Positions 1-7,631 of a stretch of 20,795 nucleotides of DNA are shown one piece after another. The translations under genes and the position numbers were made by a program. Origin of the DNA: CAYPEK01 sp964409645 (lineage in GTDB: Bacteria; UBP15; UBA6099); NCBI GenBank assembly GCA_964409645.1, contig CAYPEK010000076.1, positions 1 through 20,795 on the forward strand, given 5' to 3'. Positions within the stretch are counted from its first letter, which is position 1; the number at the start of each line of letters is the position of its first letter. The notes under the pieces are model-generated. The model did no database searches, was not told the origin of the DNA, and saw nothing but the letters and a program-made list of their open reading frames with translations.

Positions 1-292
1 AAAATCGATTTTTTTAATCTGATTTTCAAAAACTATTTTTTTCAGAGGTCTCATCTACATTAATATAATTTTAGAACAGCAACAGCATTGAGTTTTAATC
101 AATTATACTATACATAATTGCAATTACCATAGTTTAAGTATATTTATATTTTACCTCTCATTACGGTTCTAAATTCATTATTCGTTGATCATACACTGTG
201 TGCCATGCCAAAGTTTTCTTTTGTGCATGAGATAAAACAATGTCATTGTGGGCAAGCCCTATTAGGTTTTATTCTTGTATTTGTCTTTCCCT
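1..292. other. AT-rich non-coding spacer at window start
   Basis: This stretch is visibly A/T-rich, unlike the GC-rich gene that follows. No reading frame in it has a ribosome binding site or recognisable product. It lies downstream of the minus-strand TPR gene, so it should contain that gene's 3' end. The only hairpin I see is a weak GGGC-AA-GCCC at about 250-259, too tight to be a convincing terminator. The neighbouring gene to the left is outside the window. Confidence 0.6.
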
Positions 293-320
293 CGCTACTC
301 GCTACTGGCTACTCGCTACT
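293..320. repeat. Four tandem copies of a 7-bp unit (CGCTACT)
   Basis: Copies lie at 293-299, 300-306, 307-313 and 314-320. The third differs only in its first base (GGCTACT). On the minus strand the unit reads AGTAGCG or AGTAGCC. The array overlaps the end of the TPR gene: the TAG stop at 318-316 is part of the last copy. The array marks the switch from AT-rich spacer to GC-rich coding DNA. Confidence 0.85.
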
Positions 321-999
321 TTATCTCGATGTCCCACAGATTCTGGTGCTTGAGACGCCGTTCGGGGGCGAGTTCGAGAGCGCGGCGGAAGAGGTCTTCG
401 GCGCGCGATTCGTCGCCGAGTTTGAGGTACATGATGCCGAGGTGATTGTGTATCACACTGTTGTCCGGGTCGAGCGCAAGAGCGGTCCGGAGGTGGTCCG
501 CCGCCGCTTCGATCTCGCCTCCGTGGTGCAGACAGAGAGCAATGCCGTGGTGCGCTTCGGCAAGGTTCGGAGCAAGTTCGAGCGCCCTCGTGAACTCCGC
601 CGCGGCCTCGTCGTACTTCCCGTTGAGCTTGCCGAGCAATACTCCGGTGCGGCAGTGAGCTTCAGCATGATCCGGATCGAGCGCAAGCGCCTTGCGGTAG
701 CATACGAGCGCTTGCTCGAAACGGCCGCCGCGTTCGAGTATCTTTCCGAAATTGAAATAAACGTCCGGGTCCTTCGGGCGGTACGCGAGAAGTCGGCGGA
801 ACATGTCGGCGCTTTCGTTCGGCCGGCCGAGCCGGAACAGAACAACACCGAGGTTGTAGATGGCGTTTTCGTGGTCCGGGGCCGCGTCCAGCACGCGCTC
901 GAAACATTGTGCGGCGCGTTCGTTCTCTCCTGCGCGGGCAAGGTTCATCCCCTCCTCGAACAGGTTGCTTATAGTCGATTGTCTGCTTTTGCGGATCAT
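316..999 (-). CDS. TPR-repeat protein
   Basis: This 227-residue protein is almost entirely tetratricopeptide repeats, a helical scaffold that binds other proteins. Six units of about 34 residues can be laid out at roughly 12-45, 46-79, 80-113, 114-148 (one extra residue), 149-182 and 183-216. They carry the usual G/A/Y and closing D-P or A-P positions, for example A-L-D-P-D at 105-110. There is no signal peptide or membrane segment, so it is probably cytoplasmic. The start chosen keeps the first repeat whole, but it has no obvious Shine-Dalgarno. An internal Met at residue 18 follows a GAGGAGGGG run but would cut the first repeat. It lies 36 bases after the unknown gene at 1036-1704, with a small hairpin (1008-1021) between, and could be co-transcribed with it. 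Its partner and pathway cannot be told. Confidence 0.9.
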   Translation of the reverse strand: MIRKSRQSTISNLFEEGMNLARAGENERAAQCFERVLDAAPDHENAIYNLGVVLFRLGRPNESADMFRRLLAYRPKDPDVYFNFGKILERGGRFEQALVCYRKALALDPDHAEAHCRTGVLLGKLNGKYDEAAAEFTRALELAPNLAEAHHGIALCLHHGGEIEAAADHLRTALALDPDNSVIHNHLGIMYLKLGDESRAEDLFRRALELAPERRLKHQNLWDIEIK

Positions 1000-1035
1000 T
1001 TTATGACGGGCGCATCAGCGCCTCACCGCCGCGGG

Positions 1036-1704
1036 TCATTCGAGAAAATCGCGGTATGTGACCGTCATCGGGTCTGGCGCACGCCGTATGACCTCGAACA
1101 ACGCCGCCGCCGACTGACGGCCGGCCAGCGACAGATTCAGATTTTTCCAGCGTCCCCTAACCGACGGTTTGTATGTGCCGATAATGAACTTTTCTTTTTT
1201 CGAGGACAGTATGTCTCCGGGCTGCTCGTCTTTCCTGTCCTCTCCCACCGCTATCAGATGGGCGTCTATAAGTTCCTTGCCGGAATAAATTTCGCCGCCG
1301 AGCCATTCGGGAGGCCCTTCCAAACGGGTGTACGCGGCTTTCAACTGGCAATGCATATCAACCATGCCCTGAATTAGTTCCGGATCGGCAAACGTGTGGC
1401 ACGCGTTAATCCTTATCATCGTCTTCGCCCGCCGCATGGATGACGCCTTCATCATTCTTTCGGAAGCCGACTGAACGTCGGTGCGGAAAAGCGACAACTT
1501 CTTCCCCGCCAGATATGAACCGTACGGGATATGCTTCTCGTCGTGTCCGGAGAGAAACACCATATCTTTCCGCGGCACTACCTTCTCCATCCGTCCGCAC
1601 AGTATCTCGAGCGGGTTAAGACCGCCTCTTACCGGCGTCAGGAAAACGTCGCTGCTCATCTCCAGCGGCAGTTCGATTATCAATCCGGTTTCCACATCAA
1701 ACAT
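1036..1704 (-). CDS. Conserved-looking protein of unknown function
   Basis: I do not recognise this 222-residue protein. Its frame has the GC-rich codon use of its neighbours and a good ribosome binding site (GGAG, 5 bases before the ATG, with a second AAAGGAG just upstream), so it is very probably real. It has no signal peptide and no membrane span. The middle part, about residues 80-115, is rich in Met, Arg and Lys with one Cys and one His, and the C-terminal third is basic. No catalytic motif stands out. It lies between the YchF-like gene, 91 bases upstream, and the TPR gene, 36 bases downstream, on the same strand. It may form a two-gene unit with the TPR gene. Confidence 0.75.
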   Translation of the reverse strand: MFDVETGLIIELPLEMSSDVFLTPVRGGLNPLEILCGRMEKVVPRKDMVFLSGHDEKHIPYGSYLAGKKLSLFRTDVQSASERMMKASSMRRAKTMIRINACHTFADPELIQGMVDMHCQLKAAYTRLEGPPEWLGGEIYSGKELIDAHLIAVGEDRKDEQPGDILSSKKEKFIIGTYKPSVRGRWKNLNLSLAGRQSAAALFEVIRRAPDPMTVTYRDFLE

Positions 1705-1776
1705 ACTTGCTCCGAACTCCTTTAAATACTTTTATGCAACAGATAAATAACCGGAAACGGCGTGCTTTGTCAAACG

Positions 1777-1792
1777 GCGCCGTACCCGGCGC
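1777..1792 (-). terminator. Possible weak terminator after the YchF-like gene
   Basis: A perfect 6-bp stem (1777-1782 with 1787-1792, four-base loop) starts three bases past the stop codon of the YchF-like gene. On the minus strand it is followed only by CGTTTG, a poor U-tract, so termination would be partial at best. It may instead be a transcript-end stabiliser. Confidence 0.35.
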
Positions 1793-1795
1793 GTC

Positions 1796-2875
1796 TCAAA
1801 CGTTAAAGCGGAACAGCATTATGTCGCCGTCGTTGACGATGTATTCCTTGCCTTCGAGGCGGAACTTGCCGGCCTCGCGAATTTTCGCCATGTCGCCGAA
1901 TTTCACGTAATCCTCGTACGAAACGACCTCCGCACGGATGAAACCGCGCGCGATGTCCGAATGGATGCGCGCGGCGGCGGCGAGCGCGTTGTCGCCTTTC
2001 GTCACCGGCCACGCAACCGTTTCCTTGCCGCCCGCGCCTGTGTAGAAGCAGATCAGCCCAAGGACCGAGAATGTCTCGCGGATCACGCGGTCCGATGCCG
2101 GGTCCGTCAGCCCGAAGTCCGACATGAACTCCTCGCGTTCCGCCGGATCGAGTTGCGCAATGTCCATTTCGAGCCTTCCCGCGAGCTCCATCAGCGGCGC
2201 CGGGAACGGCAGCAGCGGCCGGAACTTCCCGAGGTCGATCTTGCCTATCTGCCCCTCCCCGATGCTTATCACAATGATTATCGGTTTCAATGTCAGCAGC
2301 CCGTAACTGCGCGTTATTTTTTCGTCGTCCTTCGATATTTCGAGCGATGCGGCGAACTTCCCCTCTTCGAGCAGTTTTTTGTATTCCTGCATGATCGGCT
2401 TTTCGTGCTGAAGCAGCGCGCGGTCCTCTTTCGAGCCCTTTTTCTCGCCTTCCTCGATGCGCTGAATTCTGTTCTCGACCACCTGAAGGTCCGCCAGAGC
2501 GAACTCGAGCAGCAGCGATTCGAGGTCCGCCTCCGGGGTGGGCTGCTCCATCGAGGTATCCTCGAACGCACGCACCACGAGCAGTAGCGCGTCGCAGGCG
2601 CGCAGTTCGGCGATGTGCTTATCGGGGAAACCTTTCCCGCCCGCGCTCGATTTCTGCACCGGCGCAAAATCGGTGTACTTTATCTCTATCTGTCTTTTTT
2701 TCGACCCGCCGAACTTCTCATGCAGGAAGTCGAGCCGCGGGTCCGGCACCTTCACGACCGCGATGTTGGGTTCCTGCGAGCCCGAAAATGTATGTATATC
2801 TATCCCGGCGCCTGTCAGCGCGTTGAAGACCGTGGTTTTGCCGCTCTGCGGCAGACCGACTATTCCGATGTTCAT
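1796..2875 (-). CDS. YchF-family (Obg-like) P-loop NTPase with degenerate G motifs
   Basis: This 359-residue protein has the length and layout of YchF/OLA1, ribosome-associated P-loop ATPases: N-terminal nucleotide-binding domain, coiled-coil insertion and C-terminal TGS-like domain (PF06071 region). The P-loop G-L-P-Q-S-G-K-T is at residues 7-14. A charged helical segment at about 130-175 fits the coiled coil. The last 80 residues match the conserved YchF tail (A-R-G-F-I-R-A-E-V-V and the final D-G-D-I-M-L-F-R-F-N-V). Two motifs are unusual. The DxxG position reads D-F-A-P (69-72), and the NxxE base-recognition motif reads S-I-G-E (204-207). An upstream in-frame ATG at 2926 exists, but the start at 2875 has GGGGAGG 7 bases before it and begins M-N-I-G-I-V-G, as the family does. 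It may be a divergent paralogue rather than the housekeeping YchF. Confidence 0.88.
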   Translation of the reverse strand: MNIGIVGLPQSGKTTVFNALTGAGIDIHTFSGSQEPNIAVVKVPDPRLDFLHEKFGGSKKRQIEIKYTDFAPVQKSSAGGKGFPDKHIAELRACDALLLVVRAFEDTSMEQPTPEADLESLLLEFALADLQVVENRIQRIEEGEKKGSKEDRALLQHEKPIMQEYKKLLEEGKFAASLEISKDDEKITRSYGLLTLKPIIIVISIGEGQIGKIDLGKFRPLLPFPAPLMELAGRLEMDIAQLDPAEREEFMSDFGLTDPASDRVIRETFSVLGLICFYTGAGGKETVAWPVTKGDNALAAAARIHSDIARGFIRAEVVSYEDYVKFGDMAKIREAGKFRLEGKEYIVNDGDIMLFRFNV

Positions 2876-3134
2876 TGCAAATGCCTCCCCGGATGCCGGC
2901 GCGCTATGCGGCGCGCGGCGCAACATTAAATATAGCGCAAAACATCCCGCCGTGAAAAAATCGCTCCAAATTTCCCCTGAATCCGTCGTTGGAATTCGTG
3001 CCGCAATGATTCAGAGCCGGTGAAATGCGAGGCGGGAGGCGCGCGTTATTGTAGGAGCGAGTTGCACGTGCCTCTACTCCGACAACGAAGCAGTTTGCCG
3101 CAGGCCGTTCCCGCCGGTTTTTCACAAATAAAAA
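2876..3134. other. Spacer between the YchF-like gene and the acidic-protein gene
   Basis: No gene is seen here. It contains the candidate YchF promoter and an imperfect dyad at 3049-3085. The dyad's outer arms TTGT-A-GGAG and CTCC-G-ACAA surround the palindrome GCACGTGC. On the right it ends in the terminator of the next gene. Confidence 0.5.
2929..2956 (-). promoter_or_regulatory. Candidate sigma70-type promoter for the YchF-like gene
   Basis: On the minus strand, a -35-like TTCACG (2956-2951) is separated by 16 bases from a -10-like TATATT (2934-2929). This would give a leader of roughly 45 bases before the start at 2875. Four of six and five of six positions match consensus. It is pattern-based only. 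Confidence 0.4.
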
Positions 3135-3162
3135 GGGAGGCACGGCTGTCGCCGTTCCTCCC
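3127..3162 (-). terminator. Strong intrinsic terminator of the acidic-protein gene
   Basis: On the minus strand a GGGAGG-A-ACGGC arm (3162-3151) pairs with GCCGT-G-CCTCCC (3146-3135) across a GACA loop, giving 11 pairs and one mismatch. It is followed at once by TTTTTATTT (3134-3126). It lies about 25 bases past the stop of the gene at 3188-3712. This is a textbook rho-independent terminator and separates that gene from the YchF-like gene. Confidence 0.9.
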
Positions 3163-3187
3163 CCGACTTTTTAATGTTGCTGATTAA

Positions 3188-3712
3188 TTATACTACTTCG
3201 TCGATCAGCTTTTCCGCAGGCGTTGTTTCAGGCGCGGGTGTCTGTTCCTCGGCTTCCGGCGCCGCCGCGGCCGGCTGCTTGGCCTCGGCCTTCGCCGTCC
3301 CGAGCGTTACGCTCAGCTTTTCAACCTGCTGCTTTATCTGCTCGAAATCCTCGCCCGTGATGTTCACCTCTCCGTTCACGTACCGCTTCGCGAATTCGGA
3401 GTAAACATCCATCACGCTCTGGTCGAACGGATACAGCGGATGCGTGCCGATCAAGTTCTGAACAAGACTTTCCGACTCGACGACAGGCTCCGTCAGACCG
3501 CCCGAACCCGAGTCCGACGCCTTGAGCTGGTCCGCCAGCTCAATGTACGCCTTCAACCTCTCCTTCAGCGACGCCACGTCAAGCTCTTCGAGCGACATCG
3601 ACTGCTTGCCCTGCGATGCTTCTTTTGCCTGCTGGGCCTTAACCGTTGCTTCAACCGTGTTGGCCACATACTGCCCGGTCCCGGTTATTCCTGTGGAATC
3701 CATTCCATCCAC
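3188..3712 (-). CDS. Small acidic protein of unknown function
   Basis: This 174-residue protein is not recognised. The N-terminal 40 residues are Gly/Thr/Gln/Ala-rich. The middle (about 43-130) is predicted mostly helical and holds a conserved-looking L-I-G-T-H-P-L-Y-P-F stretch. Residues from about 145 form a low-complexity Ala/Glu/Pro/Thr tail. There is no signal peptide or membrane span. The first possible start is a GTG at 3712. An in-frame ATG at 3703 is also possible, and Shine-Dalgarno-like bases (AGGAAG, AAGGTGG) serve both. It is a single-gene unit: divergent from glgP across a 371-base spacer and closed by a strong terminator. The design suggests an independently controlled protein, possibly a filament or adaptor component, but that is a guess. 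Confidence 0.75.
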   Translation of the reverse strand: MDGMDSTGITGTGQYVANTVEATVKAQQAKEASQGKQSMSLEELDVASLKERLKAYIELADQLKASDSGSGGLTEPVVESESLVQNLIGTHPLYPFDQSVMDVYSEFAKRYVNGEVNITGEDFEQIKQQVEKLSVTLGTAKAEAKQPAAAAPEAEEQTPAPETTPAEKLIDEVV

Positions 3713-3967
3713 CTTCTTCCTGATCTCTTTTCAGACGCCAATCCGAGGCGCATTTCAACAGTAAATTTATCGTCAGACTCGCCGGAAAGCTTTAGCCGAT
3801 TATTTAAATAAGATGAAAAAGTTTTTATTTAATACATTTTTTTGCTTCACAAAACCCATTGAGCAGTTAAGCCCTATTTCATGTTATTAACTTGGATTCC
3901 ATATATTCATATATAAAGTATTTTATATTAATACTCTTCCTCTTCCTTATAATTCGCCGTCCGGTGT

Positions 3968-3996
3968 TTGTGGAAATCGGTTTTTTATGGTATTTT
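3968..3996 (+). promoter_or_regulatory. Candidate glgP promoter
   Basis: TTGTGG at 3968-3973 and TATTTT at 3991-3996 are spaced 17 bases apart in an AT-rich setting. This would start the transcript near 4003, with a leader of about 80 bases that contains the hairpin at 4042-4060. The match to consensus is only moderate. Confidence 0.35.
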
Positions 3997-4041
3997 AAAA
4001 AATCACGTCTGCTATTCGAGGCGTTTCGTTCCCGGAAATCG

Positions 4042-4060
4042 CGCCGCAAGCGTTGCGGCG
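4042..4060 (+). promoter_or_regulatory. Hairpin in the glgP leader
   Basis: CGCCGCAA (4042-4049) pairs perfectly with TTGCGGCG (4053-4060) around a three-base GCG loop. It ends 12 bases before the GAGGAG ribosome binding site of glgP. It is not followed by a T-run, so it is not a terminator. It could affect message stability, translation or protein binding. Confidence 0.5.
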
Positions 4061-4083
4061 ACGTTTTACATTGAGGAGAATGT

Positions 4084-6648
4084 ATGAAACCGACAAACGT
4101 TTTTCACATCAGGCCATCACTTCCGGAGAAACTGCAACCACTGATGGATCTCGCGTACAACCTGCGCTGGTCGTGGGACCACGACACGGTGGACCTGTTC
4201 CGCCGGCTCGACCGCGACCTCTGGGACAAGTGCAACAGCAATCCGGTTCTCTTTCTCGGTCAGATCAAACAGGAAAAGCTGCGCGCGGCGGAAGAGGACG
4301 AGTCCATCCTCGCCCATCTCGACCGCGTGTACGAAGGGCTTGTCGAGTACCTCGGCGAGCCGAAAACTTGGTACAACGTCGAGCAGAAACCGAACTATCC
4401 GCTCGAAGTCGCGTATTTCTCGATGGAGTTCGGGATCAGCGAGGCAGTGCCGATCTATTCGGGCGGCCTCGGCATCCTCTCCGGCGACCACCTTAAGGCC
4501 GCGAGCGATCTCGGACTGCCGCTCACCGGCGTCGGACTGCTCTATCAGGAGGGCTACTTCACTCAGTACCTGAACGCGGACGGCTGGCAGCAGGAGAAAT
4601 ATACAGACAACGACTTCTACACGATGCCGGTTAAGCCGCTCCCCGGCAAGGACGGGCGGCCGGCCCGCATCACGGTGGACCTGCCGGACGGCCCGCTCAC
4701 CGCGCAGATATGGCAGGTTCAGGTGGGCCGCGTCACTCTTCTGCTGCTCGACACCAACCTGCCGGACGTGAACCGGCCCGAAAATCTGTCGATCAGCGGC
4801 GCGCTATACGGCGGCGACAGCGAGATGCGGATCAAACAGGAGATTCTGCTCGGGATCGGCGGCGTGCGCGCGCTGGTCGAGGCGGGAGTCGAGCCGAACG
4901 TGTACCACATGAACGAGGGGCACGCGGCGTTCCTCTCGCTCGAACGCATAAGACGCTACATGCAGTACAAGAAGGTGGACTTCTGGGAGGCGCGGTCGGT
5001 GGTGCGCGCGAGCAACGTGTTCACGACGCACACGCCGGTACCCGCCGGCAACGACGTGTTCCCGCCGCAGCTCGTGTTGAAGTATCTGGGCAACTACGCG
5101 AAGCAGCTCGGCATCAGCGAAAACGAGTTCATCGGGTTCGGCAGGCAGGATCGCGGCGACCCCAACGAAGGATACTGCATGACGGTGTTGGCAATCCGCA
5201 ACGCTGCGTTCATCAACGGCGTCAGCGCGCTGCACGGCGAGGTGTCGCGCAACATGTGGCGGCGTATATGGCCGGCGGTGCCGCTGAACGAGGTGCCGAT
5301 CACGAGCGTTACAAACGGCATACACACTCTTTCGTGGGTCTCGAAGGAAATGACGGATTTGCTGAACCGCTACCTCGGCCCGCGCTGGATGAAGGACCCG
5401 ACGGATCAGGAGATATGGAACCGGGTGGACGTGATACCGGCGGAAGAACTGTGGCGCACGCACGAACGGCGGCGCGAGCGGCTGGTGGCGTTCGCGCGGC
5501 GGCGGCTTGCGGATCAGCTCCGCTCGCGCGGCGAGCTCGCATCGACCGTGCAGAGCGCGGCGGAGGTGCTCAACCCCGAGGCGCTGACGATCGGTTTCGC
5601 GCGGCGTTTCGCCACGTACAAGCGCGGCACGTTGCTGTTCAGAGACTTAGACAGGCTGGTGCGGCTCGTTTCGGACCGCGAGCGGCCGGTTCAGTTCATC
5701 TTCGCCGGCAAAGCGCACCCGCGAGACACCGAAGGCAAGGAGCTCATCCGCGCCATCGTGCACCACGCGAGACGGCCCGAACTGCGCAGCCATTTCGTCT
5801 TTCTTGAAAACTACGACGTTTTTCTCGCCCGCTACATGACTCAGGGCGTCGATATATGGCTCAACACGCCGAGGCGGCCGCTGGAAGCCAGCGGCACAAG
5901 CGGCATGAAGGTTTGCCCGAACGGCGCAATCAACATAAGCATCCTCGACGGCTGGTGGTGCGAAGGATACAAGCCCGAAACCGGCTGGGCCATCGGTCAG
6001 GGCGAAGTGTATCAGGACCTCGCCTATCAGGACGAGATCGAGGCGAACTCGCTCTACGACATCATCGAGAAGGAAGTCGTTCCGCTGTATTACGAACGCG
6101 CCGGCGACGGACTGCCCCGCAAGTGGATCGAAAAAATGAAGGCGTCGATGAAGTTCAACTGCCCGGTGTTCAACACGAACAGGATGGTGCAGGAATATTC
6201 GACGCGGGCGTACGATCCCTGCGCGGAGAGACACGACAAGCTCACGGCCGACGAGTGCGCGGAAGCCCGCTCGTTCACGAAATGGAAGAACAATCTCCGG
6301 TCGGTGTGGAACAACATCCGAATCAACAGGATCGACTGCGGCTGCATTGGCGACGACATCAAGGTCGGCGATAAGATATGCGTTAAGGCGGAGATCAACC
6401 TTGCCGGCCTCACCCCGGGCGACGTCATCGTGCAGAGCCTTCACGGGCCGATGAACGCCGACGGCATAATCGAATCGCCGGAGATCACTCCCCTCGAAGC
6501 GGACGGCACGGGCACGAACGGCGGCACAATCTTCACCGGCTGCATCACGTGCGTCACGAGCGGCCGCCACGGCCACACCATCCGCATAATGCCGATCAAC
6601 GAGAACCTTCAGGACCCATTCAAAATGGGCCTGATTATATGGGGTTGA
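4084..6648 (+). CDS. glgP: Alpha-glucan (glycogen/maltodextrin) phosphorylase
   Basis: This GT35 enzyme cleaves alpha-1,4-glucans with phosphate to release glucose-1-phosphate, using pyridoxal phosphate, in the cytoplasm. The 854-residue length and layout fit the short 'alpha-glucan family phosphorylase' type. The N-terminal DUF3417-like region spans about residues 14-115. The Y-S-G-G-L-G-I-L-S-G-D-H motif follows at 125-136. The active-site motif E-A-S-G-T-S-G-M-K ends at Lys609, the expected Schiff-base lysine. A beta-rich C-terminal region ends in G-H-T-I-R-I-M-P plus an acidic/Asn segment, typical of this subfamily. The ATG has a strong GAGGAG site 5 bases upstream. The gene stands alone: no glgA, glgB, glgC or malQ lies nearby. 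It is closed by a perfect hairpin at 6661-6690. Confidence 0.97.
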   Translation: MKPTNVFHIRPSLPEKLQPLMDLAYNLRWSWDHDTVDLFRRLDRDLWDKCNSNPVLFLGQIKQEKLRAAEEDESILAHLDRVYEGLVEYLGEPKTWYNVEQKPNYPLEVAYFSMEFGISEAVPIYSGGLGILSGDHLKAASDLGLPLTGVGLLYQEGYFTQYLNADGWQQEKYTDNDFYTMPVKPLPGKDGRPARITVDLPDGPLTAQIWQVQVGRVTLLLLDTNLPDVNRPENLSISGALYGGDSEMRIKQEILLGIGGVRALVEAGVEPNVYHMNEGHAAFLSLERIRRYMQYKKVDFWEARSVVRASNVFTTHTPVPAGNDVFPPQLVLKYLGNYAKQLGISENEFIGFGRQDRGDPNEGYCMTVLAIRNAAFINGVSALHGEVSRNMWRRIWPAVPLNEVPITSVTNGIHTLSWVSKEMTDLLNRYLGPRWMKDPTDQEIWNRVDVIPAEELWRTHERRRERLVAFARRRLADQLRSRGELASTVQSAAEVLNPEALTIGFARRFATYKRGTLLFRDLDRLVRLVSDRERPVQFIFAGKAHPRDTEGKELIRAIVHHARRPELRSHFVFLENYDVFLARYMTQGVDIWLNTPRRPLEASGTSGMKVCPNGAINISILDGWWCEGYKPETGWAIGQGEVYQDLAYQDEIEANSLYDIIEKEVVPLYYERAGDGLPRKWIEKMKASMKFNCPVFNTNRMVQEYSTRAYDPCAERHDKLTADECAEARSFTKWKNNLRSVWNNIRINRIDCGCIGDDIKVGDKICVKAEINLAGLTPGDVIVQSLHGPMNADGIIESPEITPLEADGTGTNGGTIFTGCITCVTSGRHGHTIRIMPINENLQDPFKMGLIIWG

Positions 6649-6660
6649 CGAACAGCAATT

Positions 6661-6690
6661 CCGTCCCGCGCCGCGAAAGGCGCGGGACGG
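6661..6690 (+). terminator. Hairpin terminator of glgP
   Basis: A perfect 12-bp GC-rich stem, CCGTCCCGCGCC with GGCGCGGGACGG around GCGAAA, begins 12 bases after the glgP stop. It is followed by CTTCGTTTC, a short and impure U-tract. It probably ends or stabilises the glgP transcript. The next gene starts only about 27 bases further on. Confidence 0.75.
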
Positions 6691-6716
6691 CTTCGTTTCA
6701 AATGCTGTTACCGCGT

Positions 6717-7595
6717 ATGAAATTATTGCAGTCAAAAACAGCCCGCGCGTTTATCTTTCTGCTTGCCGCGCTCGTATTCTCGGGGCGGGCGGCTGCGGGC
6801 GCCGAACGCGCCGTCCTCGACATCACTTCCCGTCAGGCCGCCGCGGCAACCGGCACGCTCACCACCGAAATCGTCACGGTCACGCTCAAGGGCAAGGTCA
6901 GCCTCTTCGGATATAAAGATTTTTTCGCAACGGTGAAAGATGTCCGCGTGCGTATCGCCGAGTTCCCTGAATCGAAGGATTTGAATGTGAGATCGGACGA
7001 CGACGGTTGGTGGGCGCTGGACGTGCGCAAATACAGGGGCATCCCCGCCGAGGCGTCGTTTGTCTATGAAAAAAAAGGCTCGGTAACAACGAAGTCGAAC
7101 GCGATCACGATCGGCGATTCCGACGACACCGATATCACGATTCAGTACGTCGATCCGCCGCTGTACTACGGTGTGGTGAAACCGCTTGTGGAGAAGGCCC
7201 TGCCCGACCTGATGCCGGGCGCGAAACCGGAGCTGACCAACGCGATGGTGGTGACAGTCGGCAAAAAATGGGCGAGCATGCACGACGGCAGGCTGCCCCA
7301 CGGCGACCCGGGCGCGACGGTCACAACGATCGAGGGCGCGATCGGCCCGGTGTATTTCGACGAGTCGGTGAAACCGAACCCGACATATAAGAAAACGTCC
7401 GTCGATGGCGGCGTCACATGGATCAACGTGCCGCCGGGAACGTATTACGTGACGGCATTCAAGGAAGGCGTCGAGTATCCGAAAGTGAAGTTTGTCGTGG
7501 AAGAAACCGACGCCGAAAACGGGATACTCCTGTACATCGCGTCGCCGCCCGACTCGGTCATGGGCTCGAACGAATCCAGCCCCCGCGAATTCTGA
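6717..7595 (+). CDS. Exported beta-rich protein of unknown function
   Basis: This 292-residue protein begins with a clear signal peptide: basic start K-L-L-Q-S-K-T-A-R, a hydrophobic core F-I-F-L-L-A-A-L-V-F, then an A-A-A-G-A-E cleavage region near residue 25. The mature part looks like all-beta domains. Residues about 50-145 resemble a carboxypeptidase-regulatory/transthyretin-like sandwich, and a second at about 215-270 has the V-P-P-G-T-Y-Y-V-T-A-F pattern typical of that fold. No catalytic motif is visible. I chose the ATG at 6717 because the signal peptide begins there; an in-frame ATG at 6702 adds five residues. Neither has a strong ribosome binding site. The T-L-K-G-K-V-S-L-F stretch resembles T-L-T-G-K-I-D-L-F in the lipoprotein at 17189-19825. 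It follows the glgP terminator and precedes an SDR gene by 36 bases. Confidence 0.85.
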   Translation: MKLLQSKTARAFIFLLAALVFSGRAAAGAERAVLDITSRQAAAATGTLTTEIVTVTLKGKVSLFGYKDFFATVKDVRVRIAEFPESKDLNVRSDDDGWWALDVRKYRGIPAEASFVYEKKGSVTTKSNAITIGDSDDTDITIQYVDPPLYYGVVKPLVEKALPDLMPGAKPELTNAMVVTVGKKWASMHDGRLPHGDPGATVTTIEGAIGPVYFDESVKPNPTYKKTSVDGGVTWINVPPGTYYVTAFKEGVEYPKVKFVVEETDAENGILLYIASPPDSVMGSNESSPREF

Positions 7596-7631
7596 CCGCA
7601 GCCCGGCCGGCAGCCCGCAAAGGAGCTGATT

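Larger units (their letters stand above)
3713..4083. other. AT-rich divergent spacer upstream of glgP
   Basis: This 371-base region separates two divergent genes and should hold promoters for both. It is strongly A/T-rich from about 3800 to 4000. Toward glgP, TTGTGG (3968-3973) and TATTTT (3991-3996) are 17 bases apart and could be a sigma70-type promoter. A GC hairpin follows at 4042-4060. A short open frame (3892-4074, TTG start) has no ribosome binding site and I do not call it a gene. Confidence 0.55.

Noticed and set aside
205..1377. 390-codon plus-strand open frame
   Set aside because: It runs antisense to the TPR gene and the unknown gene, both better supported. Its translation is Arg/Val/Glu-rich with no recognisable domain, as expected of the reverse complement of GC-rich coding DNA.
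3892..4074. 60-codon frame with a hydrophobic N-terminus in the glgP leader
   Set aside because: It begins at TTG without a ribosome binding site, lies in AT-rich promoter DNA, and its hydrophobicity follows from T-rich codons.
4710..6735. Long open frames in other phases and on the opposite strand of glgP (for example 4710-5807 plus, 4804-5463 minus, 5647-6735 minus)
   Set aside because: They overlap a full-length, motif-complete phosphorylase and have Arg/His/Val-rich low-information translations without ribosome binding sites.
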